64,000 bases of DNA, taken from positions 772,313 to 836,312 of the forward strand of contig NZ_JARKMS010000001.1 in assembly GCF_029350945.1 (NCBI RefSeq), given 5' to 3'. Below the pieces are notes generated by a model. That model was given only the letters and a program-made list of their open reading frames with translations. It was not told the DNA's origin and made no database searches. The DNA comes from Maribacter huludaoensis (GTDB taxonomy: Bacteria; Bacteroidota; Bacteroidia; Flavobacteriales; Flavobacteriaceae). This document shows, piece by piece, positions 7,914 through 17,800 of the stretch; within the stretch, counting starts at the first letter, position 1, and each line of letters starts with the position of its first letter. The translations under genes were made by a program, and so were the position numbers.

Positions 7914-9230
7914 TCAGATGAAGGCGTTAATAGCCAAAACACCGATTAAGCCCATAACACCTACGGTGGTTTCCATAACTGTCCAGCTTTTTAAAGTGTC
8001 GTTTACGGATAGATTAAAGTATTCTTTAAATAACCAAAACCCGCTATCATTTACATGAGATAGCATTAAACTGCCAGATCCAATGGCAAGCACCATTAAT
8101 TCTGGGCTAACACCGGTGCCTTGCACCAATGGCAGTACAATACCTGCAGCGGTTAAACCGGCAACAGTGGCAGAACCAACGCAAACGCGAATTACGGTAG
8201 CGATCAGCCAAGCTAAAATTAATGGAGAAATGGAAGATTGCTCTAATATTCCACCAATATATTCACTTACACCGCTATCGATCAAAACTTGCTTTAGTGC
8301 GCCAGAGCCAGCAATAATTAGTAGTACCATAGTTATGCCCGTAATGGCACTACCAACAGAATCCATGACCTCTTTCATACTTTTTCCTTGACCTAAACCT
8401 AAAGTGTAAATGGCAACCAAAACTGCAATAAGCATGGCAATAGCTGGGTTACCCATAAAAACTAAAACCTTGGTAAGAAAGAAATCTGCAGGCAGTAAAA
8501 GTTGGGCCAATGCGGCAACAGCAATTAATATAACAGGTAAAAGTGCACTGATAATACTATTTGCCATGCTTGGCATTTCATCTTCCTTTAAAACTACAGG
8601 GTTAAGAAATTCTTTAAGTGGGGTTGCGTTAATACCTTTTAAAGTTCTTGAAAGTAATGGTCCTGCAACAATAATGGCAGGTATAGCGACTATGATTCCG
8701 TATAACAAAGTCTTGCCAATATCGGCATTAAACATAGTTGCAAGAGCCGTTGGTGCTGGGTGCGGAGGTAAATATCCATGGGTGACAGACAGCGATGCAA
8801 GCATGGGTAGCCCTACGTAAAGTAGTGGTAAGCCGGTGGCTGCCGCAATGGTAAATACCAATGGAACTAGGATTACAAATCCTACGGAATAAAACATGGG
8901 TATACCCACAATAAATCCGGTTAAGACAACGGCCCATTGAATATTCTTTTTACCGAACTTCTCAACTAATTTGGTGGTAATACGTTGTGCGGCACCACTA
9001 TCTGCAACCAACTTGCCCAACATGGCACCAAGTCCTAGAATGATGACAAGAAAGCCTAGAATATTACCGATTCCTTTTTGAATGGAATCGACCACACTAA
9101 TGGGCTCCATACCTTCGGCAATACCAACGAATAAAGAGACGATGATAAACGTGATAAAGGCATTAAGTTTAAATTTGGCAATGAGAACAAATAGGAGAAG
9201 AATTCCTATAATAACAATAAGTAGTGGCAT
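7914..9230 (-). CDS. GntP family permease
   Basis: The 438-residue, very hydrophobic product has about 12-14 membrane segments. Family signatures include LGLGAMLGKLVADSGAAQRI near residues 63-82, GLPMLASLSVTHGYLPPHPA in the middle and a late SHVNDSGFWLFKEYF motif. GntP members are proton symporters for gluconate and related acids, and the branch containing DsdX carries D-serine. It is the first gene of a four-gene minus-strand operon with RidA, a D-serine-dehydratase-like enzyme and an M19 dipeptidase. D-serine or another D-hydroxy amino acid is therefore a better substrate guess than gluconate. This is inference from context. Confidence 0.9.
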   Translation of the reverse strand: MPLLIVIIGILLLFVLIAKFKLNAFITFIIVSLFVGIAEGMEPISVVDSIQKGIGNILGFLVIILGLGAMLGKLVADSGAAQRITTKLVEKFGKKNIQWAVVLTGFIVGIPMFYSVGFVILVPLVFTIAAATGLPLLYVGLPMLASLSVTHGYLPPHPAPTALATMFNADIGKTLLYGIIVAIPAIIVAGPLLSRTLKGINATPLKEFLNPVVLKEDEMPSMANSIISALLPVILIAVAALAQLLLPADFFLTKVLVFMGNPAIAMLIAVLVAIYTLGLGQGKSMKEVMDSVGSAITGITMVLLIIAGSGALKQVLIDSGVSEYIGGILEQSSISPLILAWLIATVIRVCVGSATVAGLTAAGIVLPLVQGTGVSPELMVLAIGSGSLMLSHVNDSGFWLFKEYFNLSVNDTLKSWTVMETTVGVMGLIGVLAINAFI

Positions 9231-9270
9231 ATTTAATAGCGTTGTTTAGTTGATTCTTTAAATATACCAT

Positions 9271-9310
9271 AAAAAAAAAGCTCATCATATTTTATATAAT
9301 TATGATGAGC
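9271..9310 (-). terminator. Intrinsic terminator of aqpZ
   Basis: Read on the minus strand, GCTCATCATA (9301-9310) pairs perfectly with TATGATGAGC (9280-9289), a 10-bp stem with an 11-base loop, followed by nine T (9271-9279). It begins 15 bases after the aqpZ stop and separates aqpZ from the GntP operon. Confidence 0.9.
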
Positions 9311-9325
9311 CCATTGTATAAAATA

Positions 9326-10021
9326 CTATAATCTATCTGTCATTTCTGGAGATATTGCTTTATAGACCAAGCCGGCTAAAATTGCCCCTACTATAGGTGC
9401 CAGCCAAAATAACCACAATTGATCTAGTGCCCAATCGCCAACAAAAAGAGCCTGGCTGGTACTACGGGCAGGATTAACGGATGTATTTGTTACAGGTATG
9501 CTGATCAAATGAATTAAAGTAAGGCATAACCCAATTGCCAATCCAGCAAATCCTCTAGGTGCTTTTGTGTAGGTAGACCCTAGAATAACGAACAAGAAAA
9601 TAAAGGTCATTACTAGTTCTATGATCAAGGCAGAAGTCATGCTATATCCTCCGGGCGAATGTTCTCCGTAGCCATTGGAAGCAAAGCCACCTAGTACAAA
9701 ATCAGATTTCCCAGATGCAATTAAAAATAGAATAGCTGCACCGGCAATACCGCCCATTACTTGGGCAATAATGTATGGAAAAACGTCTTTACCTTCAAAA
9801 CGGCCACCTATCCAAACCCCAATAGTAACGGCCGGGTTAAGATGACAGCCAGAAATATGCCCAATTGCATAGGCCATGGTTACAACTGTTAAACCAAAAG
9901 CCAAAGAAACACCAACAAAGCCAATACCCATTTCCGGAAATCCTGCGGCAAGCACGGCACTGCCGCAACCACCTAATACAAGCCATAAGGTGCCGATAAA
10001 TTCTGCAATAAATTTTTTCAT
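9326..10021 (-). CDS. aqpZ: Aquaporin Z (water channel)
   Basis: The 231-residue product is a six-helix major intrinsic protein with both NPA half-helices: [11 protein letters not shown] (Asn62-Ala64) and [11 protein letters not shown] (Asn183-Ala185). The aromatic/arginine filter is of the strict water-channel type: Phe42, His171, Thr180 and Arg186. The stretch [19 protein letters not shown] matches E. coli AqpZ almost exactly as I recall it. It conducts water across the inner membrane during osmotic change. The gene has its own terminator and no co-directional partner close by; about 200 AT-rich bases without a gene lie upstream. Confidence 0.95.
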   Translation of the reverse strand: MKKFIAEFIGTLWLVLGGCGSAVLAAGFPEMGIGFVGVSLAFGLTVVTMAYAIGHISGCHLNPAVTIGVWIGGRFEGKDVFPYIIAQVMGGIAGAAILFLIASGKSDFVLGGFASNGYGEHSPGGYSMTSALIIELVMTFIFLFVILGSTYTKAPRGFAGLAIGLCLTLIHLISIPVTNTSVNPARSTSQALFVGDWALDQLWLFWLAPIVGAILAGLVYKAISPEMTDRL

Positions 10022-10220
10022 TTTTATAAGGTTTAATTGATTGTATTAGTTTAGAAACCAAAACCTTATGGAAGTCACAATATTTTATATATAATTTTAA
10101 GAATTTTAATGAATATTAAATTTTCAATGAAGACATTATTATGTTTTAAACGTAATTATTAATAAATATTTAAAATTATGCATTGTTAAATAATAATGAG
10201 AAAACACTTGGGTACAAGGT

Positions 10221-11120
10221 TTATGCTCGTTCTATATAATCTCTAAGTTTTTGAGGTCCTTCCAGCAAAATCCTAACCACGCGTAGGGTACCGTCATCGG
10301 TAGTATTTATTTGCCATTTGATCAAAGAGATATTACCCTTTTCAATTTCAATACCGGTAATACTTCTTGGGTGAACGCAGCTGCCATCGTTAAAGAGAGG
10401 TATGTCGCCAGGTTCGGGAAAACGTGGTCTATGTGTATGGCCTACTACTGTAATTTTAAGGTTGTTCTTAAGGATCCACTTTTTTATTCGGCGCTCTACT
10501 TTTATAAGTTCGGTATAATTTCTGGCAGGAGATGTGGGGTCCGCAATACCCCAAACTTGAAGAGGTTTCCAAAGAATTCTTACTAAAAACCTACCTACTC
10601 GCCAAAACCTGTAATTCCACCAATCTGCTTGGTGGCCATGTGTAAGAAAGATTTCCTGTTGTGTTTCTTTATGTTTTAAAATAAGTGCTTCATGATATTT
10701 AATACCCTCAAAAAGAGATTTATCTTTATCGTCTATAGGCTCAAAGTAGCTGGATAAATGTTTTTTAACGTAAGCATCATCTTTATAGACCATGTCATGA
10801 TTTCCCCAAATCATATGCAATCTTTTTTCTAGATGAAATTGCTTTAAAAGCTTGAATACATTTTTATGGGCCTCAAATATAGATTCGAAGTGAATGTTTT
10901 CCCAAAGTTCGTCGCCATCACCTAGTTCACAATAATCAAATCCTTCGGAATGATAAAATTTTAAAGCGTGAAAATAGATATTTCTATTGTTGGCAAAATC
11001 ATCGGCAAAACTGTTATCGCCTCTGTGGCAATCACTAAAAAGTATAAACTTAGAAGTGTCGTCGAACGGAATAACTTTAGCGTTTTTGTAAGCTCTATTT
11101 AGTCTGCTATCCGATGACAT
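10221..11120 (-). CDS. Calcineurin-like metallophosphoesterase
   Basis: The 299-residue soluble protein shows all five metallophosphoesterase motifs in order: SDCH (Asp30, His32), GDGDE (Asp68), WGNHDM (106-109), the single His of LTHGHQADWW, and VVGHTHRP. These residues bind two metal ions in calcineurin-like phosphatases. The HQADWW segment and overall length differ from standard LpxH, so the substrate is uncertain; phosphoprotein, nucleotide or lipid-linked phosphates are all possible. It is transcribed alone and diverges from the GAF-domain gene at 11231. Confidence 0.87.
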   Translation of the reverse strand: MSSDSRLNRAYKNAKVIPFDDTSKFILFSDCHRGDNSFADDFANNRNIYFHALKFYHSEGFDYCELGDGDELWENIHFESIFEAHKNVFKLLKQFHLEKRLHMIWGNHDMVYKDDAYVKKHLSSYFEPIDDKDKSLFEGIKYHEALILKHKETQQEIFLTHGHQADWWNYRFWRVGRFLVRILWKPLQVWGIADPTSPARNYTELIKVERRIKKWILKNNLKITVVGHTHRPRFPEPGDIPLFNDGSCVHPRSITGIEIEKGNISLIKWQINTTDDGTLRVVRILLEGPQKLRDYIERA

Positions 11121-11230
11121 GGGTTATTTTTCTCTAAATATCCGAAAATCAAGTCAACCATACGGCTTACGGCACTAAAAAATATGGTAGGTTTTGTAAC
11201 TTTACGTCAAATTAGTAGACTAACTAAACC

Positions 11231-13603
11231 ATGGGAAAGCACGAGAGAAAGATTATGCCGGTGAAGCACCTCATAAGTTTTGAAAAACTTCTACAGAAGT
11301 ATGATGAACATTTGAAGGGTGACGATCCTTTTTTGGCGGCCACCGCTGAACGTATTTTGTCTACTGAAAAGGGTTTTCCTGAACTACGCAATGGTTTTTC
11401 GGACTTTACTTTATTAGAGAAAAATAAAGATATAATAAATCGTATTCTACAAGATACATTTACAGAGGCATTAAGTGGTAACGAGATAAAAGTGGCAACC
11501 TTACCTTATCAGGACACCATTATAAAGTCGTCTAAACGATTTCAAAAAATAATTGAAGAGGCAGGCGATGGTTACGAACCGGAACTAAGGAACGTTGGCG
11601 ATGATATGGATTATATCATGAGCTGTGTTGTGGTTTTGAACTTCTACTATGGTTACCATTTAGATTTTAGTCGCCCTTATTTTTATGATATTCCAGATGC
11701 CAATGGTGTAATGCGCCATTACCGCATTTTGTACAATGCGGATTTTATCGATATTATCCCTACCAATAAATCAAAAGAGATTACACAAGAAGATGTAGAT
11801 GAGCTTTTGGCAAATCCGTACGATATTAAGCTTTGGATGGATAAGATTCCGCCTGAAAGTTTTATATCTAAAGGATTTGTAATCGCCAACTTGTTCGATG
11901 TTACCATGGAGCAGGCGATTTCAAATATTAAAACAAAATTAATTTCAAAGGATACCATACAGCCCACGAACTTCATGCATGATCTGCAAGAAACATTCAA
12001 ATCATTTTTTAGATTGCCAAATATTAAAGTTGGTTTTGCCTCATTTGATGCTAAGAAAAATGAATTTGAAGAGGTTGCGGGTATGGGTTTTGATAGTTTT
12101 CTTTTGGGGGGAAAACATCACATGAACTGTAAAAGTGCACTATGTGAAGATTCTTATGATAAACTGATAGATCACAATTCATACTTTACCATAACCGATA
12201 TGGACCGTAAGGTAGAGCAAACGGGTAATATGAACCCTTACAAGGGACTTCAGGAACAGGGTATACAAAGTGCCATCTTTGCTCCTATTGCCTATGAGAA
12301 CGATCTTTTGGGAGTGTTGGAAATTGTATCTGAAAAGAAGGGTGTTCTTAACGGTGTAAACGCACAGAAATTAGATGATGTTTTGCCGTTTATCGTATCT
12401 GCCGTTGTACGTGCCAATGTTGAAGAGACCAATAGAATAGATGCTATCATTCAGAACGAGTGTACTTCTGTTCATTCATCGGTTTATTGGAAATTTCAAG
12501 AAGAAGCTAAAAAGTTTATGATTGATGAGGCCGAGGGGAAATCGCCATCGTTTAAAGAAATTGTTTTTAAGGATGTATATCCTCTATTTGGTCAAATTGA
12601 TATAAAGGATTCTTCTCAAGCAAGAAATTTAGCCATTCAGCGCGATTTAATGATTCAGCTTTCTGAGATTGACAATGTGCTTAACATAGCCCAAAAGAAG
12701 TGGAATTTGCCAATTTATGAAGAGCTGATCTTTAGGGTGAACAATCATTTAGAGAGTATAAAGGAAATGCTTTATACGAATAGTGAACAAGCTATATTTG
12801 ATTTTGTACATGAAGAGATATCACCTGTTTTTGAGCATCTTAAAAAGTCTGATAAGGAAATAGAGAAGCATATATTAAAATATGAATCTAAGATAGATAT
12901 GGGTACGGGCTCTTATTACGATCATAGAAAGAACTATGACGAGAGCGTAACATTGATCAATAAAAAACTTTCTTCTGTTATTGATAAAAGACAGGAAGGT
13001 GCACAGGCTATGTTTCCTCATTATTATGAGCGTTACAAGACCGATGGTGTAGAGCATAACATGTACATTGGCGCTTCAATTTCAGAAAACAGGGAATACA
13101 ATTCGTTATATCTTAATAATTTAAGGCTGTGGCAATTGCAGGTCATGTGCGAAATGGAAAATGCACATTACTCGTTAAAACCAAAGTTACCGGTACCGTT
13201 AGATGCTGCGTCATTGATATTGGTATATAATACGTCGTTATCCATCCGTTTTAGAATGGATGAAAAACAATTTGATGTTGATGGTACCTATAACGCCCGC
13301 TATGAGGTCATTAAAAAAAGAATTGATAAGTCTTACATTAAGGGCACCGATCAAAGGCTGACCGAAAAAGGAGTGCTTTCTATTGTATATTCTCAAAAGA
13401 AAGATGAATTGGAATATTTGAGATATATTAAATTTTTGAAGTCCAAAGGTTGCTTTACCAACAAAATAGAAATTGTAGAGTTAGAGGGATTACAAGGTGT
13501 TTCTGGCTTAAAGGCTATACGTGCAGAGATTCTTTATAAAAGAGAACAAGAGCCCGAAAAGACTTATACCTACCAAGATCTTATGGATGCCCTAAAAGAA
13601 TAG
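11231..13603 (+). CDS. GAF-domain protein of unknown function
   Basis: The 790-residue protein has no signal peptide. Residues about 250-400 form a GAF-like sensor domain: IKVGFASFDAKKNEFEEVAG starts it and IQSAIFAPIAYENDLLGVLE is the typical late strand-loop-strand. The regions before and after it are mainly helical and unassigned; no kinase, HTH or GGDEF motif was seen. GAF domains bind small molecules, including cyclic nucleotides. A Met at residue 9 (11255) is an alternative start. The gene converges with the HD/Pycsar-like gene, overlapping its 3' end by 12 bases, so the two may be functionally linked but are not co-transcribed. Confidence 0.8.
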   Translation: MGKHERKIMPVKHLISFEKLLQKYDEHLKGDDPFLAATAERILSTEKGFPELRNGFSDFTLLEKNKDIINRILQDTFTEALSGNEIKVATLPYQDTIIKSSKRFQKIIEEAGDGYEPELRNVGDDMDYIMSCVVVLNFYYGYHLDFSRPYFYDIPDANGVMRHYRILYNADFIDIIPTNKSKEITQEDVDELLANPYDIKLWMDKIPPESFISKGFVIANLFDVTMEQAISNIKTKLISKDTIQPTNFMHDLQETFKSFFRLPNIKVGFASFDAKKNEFEEVAGMGFDSFLLGGKHHMNCKSALCEDSYDKLIDHNSYFTITDMDRKVEQTGNMNPYKGLQEQGIQSAIFAPIAYENDLLGVLEIVSEKKGVLNGVNAQKLDDVLPFIVSAVVRANVEETNRIDAIIQNECTSVHSSVYWKFQEEAKKFMIDEAEGKSPSFKEIVFKDVYPLFGQIDIKDSSQARNLAIQRDLMIQLSEIDNVLNIAQKKWNLPIYEELIFRVNNHLESIKEMLYTNSEQAIFDFVHEEISPVFEHLKKSDKEIEKHILKYESKIDMGTGSYYDHRKNYDESVTLINKKLSSVIDKRQEGAQAMFPHYYERYKTDGVEHNMYIGASISENREYNSLYLNNLRLWQLQVMCEMENAHYSLKPKLPVPLDAASLILVYNTSLSIRFRMDEKQFDVDGTYNARYEVIKKRIDKSYIKGTDQRLTEKGVLSIVYSQKKDELEYLRYIKFLKSKGCFTNKIEIVELEGLQGVSGLKAIRAEILYKREQEPEKTYTYQDLMDALKE

Positions 13604-14809
13604 TGCCTGGCTCAATAAATCTATTTTACGATCGGGACCAAAGAATTTGAAGGAAACTGCAAATGCTATTACAGATAGGATCATGCCTATCATAAAAATA
13701 GTATAGGTCCACCGTAAAAGAGAGTATTTTCTATTAAGTACAATACCAAGAAAATAAAGATCCTTGGTCAGGGAACTGTATATATAATCTTTGTCTTTAA
13801 GCATTTCTTGAATAGCCCATTCATATTCGCTCAATGCCATTTTATGAAAGTTGCCGAAAAACAATAGATTTACATTTTTGTTGGCTACATCTTCTTTGGT
13901 GAACTCGCCACTGGTAACATTTGGTCTGGTCGCTAAGACCGCTAAAACCATAGAAACCACACTAAAAAATACGAATATCACCGTAGGATAAATAAGGTAG
14001 TCGTTAGATGGGTTGTCTAATTTTGGTATCAGGTTAGATAACGCTAATGATATAATAATGGCATTTACGGAAAGTAGAATATTCGCTTTTGTGTCTGCAA
14101 TATCGCTAAGCGTAATATGGTTTTTTAGGGTAACACGGTATAAGGTCTGAATACCACGATCCGGACTTTCACTTTTAAACTGCGCTTTTAACTTTTCTTT
14201 TTTAGCAAGTTTCTTTTCAGACTTCTTATCTTTTATAAGCTTTCTTAGATTTTTGTCTTTTTTAGGTAACCAATTCTCTTTGGCGTAAGCCGTATAGTAT
14301 TGGTGGTCCGTTCTAAAGACTTGAATGTTGAGTTCTAGCCATTCTTTTTGGTTGTAGTTTTTTAAACCAAGTAATTTCAATTCTTCGCGTAACAGATCAG
14401 AAGTTTCAAGATAACTGCTTTGTGCAAAGTGAGAAGAATCTGCATCACGGATAATTTCGTCCATTAAATTAGCAGGTTGTGCATTCCACTTTGTGGCAAG
14501 TATACATGATTTTACCTTTTCTATGCCTTCTTTGTCATATCCTTCTTTAGATAAAAAATCTTCTGCAATTTCGCAGCTACTCTCCTCATGATTTGAGGTT
14601 CCTTTAGTGTAACCCGTATCATGTAACCAAGCTACTAGAATAAGAAGTTCTTGATCTTGATCGGATAGAGAACATGATTCCAGTAATTGTTTAGTACTTT
14701 TAACGACTCTTTGTGTATGTCTTAGATTATGGTATAAAAACTTCTTATCCAGTTCATTGGTAAGTAAGTCAGTTACAAATTGTTGTGTTTTATCTAAGAT
14801 TTCTGACAT
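13592..14809 (-). CDS. HD phosphohydrolase fused to Pycsar-effector-like membrane domain
   Basis: The 405-residue product has two parts. Residues 1-180 are an HD-superfamily metal phosphohydrolase: NLRHTQRV (His31), WLHDTGY (His63-Asp64), a third His in SNHEES and RDADSSH (Asp122). A highly basic linker (about 182-212) follows. Residues 220-405 resemble the Pycsar effector (PycTM, formerly DUF5706) family: the HITLSDIADTKANILLSVNA segment leading into the first membrane helix, a second helix near 272-293, a cytosolic stretch and a third helix near 368-389. PycTM proteins damage the membrane after binding cyclic pyrimidine nucleotides; no cyclase gene is adjacent here. It diverges from the 14867 gene, 57 bases away. 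Confidence 0.82.
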   Translation of the reverse strand: MSEILDKTQQFVTDLLTNELDKKFLYHNLRHTQRVVKSTKQLLESCSLSDQDQELLILVAWLHDTGYTKGTSNHEESSCEIAEDFLSKEGYDKEGIEKVKSCILATKWNAQPANLMDEIIRDADSSHFAQSSYLETSDLLREELKLLGLKNYNQKEWLELNIQVFRTDHQYYTAYAKENWLPKKDKNLRKLIKDKKSEKKLAKKEKLKAQFKSESPDRGIQTLYRVTLKNHITLSDIADTKANILLSVNAIIISLALSNLIPKLDNPSNDYLIYPTVIFVFFSVVSMVLAVLATRPNVTSGEFTKEDVANKNVNLLFFGNFHKMALSEYEWAIQEMLKDKDYIYSSLTKDLYFLGIVLNRKYSLLRWTYTIFMIGMILSVIAFAVSFKFFGPDRKIDLLSQALFF

Positions 14810-14866
14810 AAGGGAAATTGGTTTGAAATATCCAAATTACAAAATTTTAAAGAGGGCAACGTTACT

Positions 14867-17800
14867 ATGAAAAAATTATATGCATATCTATCGGTTTTTA
14901 TGTTCATTACTAGCTGTGCTACATATAACACTAAATATGTAGACGATAAATTTGCTATAGATGTAGATGTTGAAAAAAAAGTATCGCACACCTTTTATTT
15001 GATCGGAGATGCTGGTTTATCTCCTATGGGAGGTATGAATCCTGCATTAAAGATATTTAAGGGCAGATTGGACAAAGCCGATAAAAATAGCACGGCCATA
15101 TTTCTAGGCGATAATATTTATCCTGCCGGGTTGCCGGACCCTAAAGACTCTACCGTAGCATATAGAACCGCAAAAAATCATTTAGATGCCCAACTTAATG
15201 CATTGACCAATTTTAAGGGAAGGCCACTTTTTATTCCTGGTAATCATGATTGGTATACGGAAGGTTTGGTAGGTCTTGAAAGAGAGGAAAACTATATTAA
15301 AAAAGCACTTAAAGAAAAAGAAAAGGATCCCTTTTTACCAGAAAACGGATGTCCTATAGATGTTGTGGAAATAGGTGATGATGTTGCTATAATTACCATA
15401 GATACAGAATGGTATTTGACCAATTGGGACAAACGCCCGGATATTAATGATAAATGTGAGATCAAGAGTAGGGACAAGTTTTTTCTGGAATTGGAAGATG
15501 CCATAAAAGATTATAGAGATCGCACCACGGTAATAGCCATGCACCACCCATCTAACAGTTATGGAGAGCATGGAGGGCAGTACTCGCTAAGAAAACAATT
15601 CTACCCAAAAAAAATGGCAGTGCCGGTTCCTGTTCTAGGTACTTTTATCAATGTATTAAGAACTACATCTGGTGCATCTGTAGAAGATGTGAACAACAAG
15701 CGTTATAGAGAATTGATGAATAGGGTAACTACCTTGGCACAGTATTCTGACCGTGTAATATTTGCATCTGGTCATGAACATACATTGCAGTATTTTGTTG
15801 AAAACAATACACCTCAAATTGTAAGTGGATCCGGAGCAAAAAAAGGCTTTACACGTTTATTGAACGGCTCTCAGTTTAATACGGGTAAAATGGGCTATGC
15901 TACCTTGGAAGTGTATAAAGATGGTTCCTCTAGAGTGCGCTTTTATGGAGTAAACGAAAATGATGAAGAAGAGTTTTTATTTACTAATGAAGTTCTGCCC
16001 CCTGTTAAGAATGAATATGTAGGTGAATTTTCTGAACAGTTTCCGGATAGCGTAAAGGCATCTGTATATACAAAAGAAGAAATTGATAAAAGCGGATTTT
16101 ATAAAGGCGTATGGGGTGATCGTTACCGTAAGTACTACGGTACGGAGGTAAAAGTGCCGACCGTAAATTTAGATTCGCTTATGGGAGGCTTGGAGCCTGT
16201 TAAGAAAGGAGGCGGACATCAATCTAAATCTTTGCGTTTGCGTGCAAAAGATGGTAGAGAGTATGTGATGAGAGCTTTAAGAAAGAGTGCAGAATTATAT
16301 CTACAATCTATGGCATTTCAAGACCAATATGTGCTAGATGATCTAAAAGAAACCTATACCCAAGAAATATTACAGGATTTTTACACGGGATCACACCCTT
16401 ATGGACCGTTTACCACTGCAAAATTATCTGATGCCGTAGGTATTTACCATACCAATCCGGTTTTATATTATGTGCCCAAACAACCGGCGTTGAAAAACTA
16501 TAATGAATCTTTTGGTGATGAATTATATATGATCGAAGAGCATACCGGGGATGGCCATGGAGATTTGGCAAGTTTTGGATATTCTAATGATTTAAAAAGT
16601 ACTGACAGTATGCTTGAAGATCTTCGTGATGATGAAGAATATGAAGTTGATAAAGACTTGTACCTAAGAGCGCGTCTTTTTGATATGGTTCTAGGTGATT
16701 GGGATCGTCATGTAGACCAGTGGCGTTGGGCAGAATTCAAGGACAAAGAAAAGGGTAAAACCATTTATAGACCAGTGCCAAGAGATCGTGATCAGGTATT
16801 CTCAAAAATGGGTGATGGTGCTTTAATGAAAATTGCTACGCGTATAATACCTGGGTTACGGTTAATGGAGGGTTTTAATGAAGATATTAGAAGTGTTAAA
16901 GGTTTCAATTCATCGCCAATGACCTATGTTTTAGATTTGACCTTATTGGGAGAAACGGAAAAAAGCCAATGGTTAGAGCAGGCAAAGTACTTACAGGAAC
17001 ATCTAAAGCCAAGTGATATAGATGAGGCATTTTTGTCTTTTCCTGAAGAAGTACGTGATGAAACGGTAGATGAGATTAAAAAGATTCTATTGGCTAGATT
17101 AGGCCATATTCAAGAAACTGCAAACGAATATTATCGGATATTGAACAAATATGCTGTAGTAGCAGGGACAGATAAAGATGATTGGTTCGAGATTAATAGG
17201 CTGAGCGATGAAGAGACCGAGGTAAAGGTTTTTAGAAATATTGGTGATAAGAAAAAACGACTTTTTTATGATAAGGTTTTTACAAAAGAAGATACAAAAG
17301 AGCTATGGGTTTTTGGATTGGATGATGATGATATCTTTGAAGTTAAAAATTCAGATAATTATTCTGGTGTAAAGGTTCGTATTATCGGTGGTCACAATAA
17401 TGACATTTACAGGGTAGAAGATGGTAAAAATGTGGCTTTGTATGATTTTAAGAGCAAAAAGAACACTTTTGAGGAAACAGGTGGTGCAAAAGTAAAATTG
17501 TCAGATGATTATGAGTTAAACACCTACCAGCCGTTAAAATTAAGAAGTAGCTTTAACCAAATTATCCCTACCATAGGCTTTAATCCAGATGATGGTCTGC
17601 GAATAGGTTTTGTAAATACCTATACTTATAATGGTTTTAGGCAAAATCCCTTTACGCAACAGCACACCTTTGGAGCGTCATATTATTTTGCCACAAGCGG
17701 ATTTGATTTTAAGTATCAAGGAGAATTTGCACATGTGTTTGAAAATTGGAATGCAGAATTAAAAGCAAGGTTTACAAGCCCTAATTTTGCAATTAATTTC

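Noticed and set aside
8410-8820. 136-codon plus-strand open frame
   Set aside because: It is antisense to the GntP permease gene and has the low-complexity composition of a shadow of a membrane protein.
10022-10220. Possible small RNA or gene upstream of aqpZ
   Set aside because: The stretch is very AT-rich, without a convincing frame, promoter pair or stable stem.
13592-14809. Complete Pycsar anti-phage operon
   Set aside because: No pyrimidine cyclase gene is present next to the effector-like gene, so a standard Pycsar system was not called.
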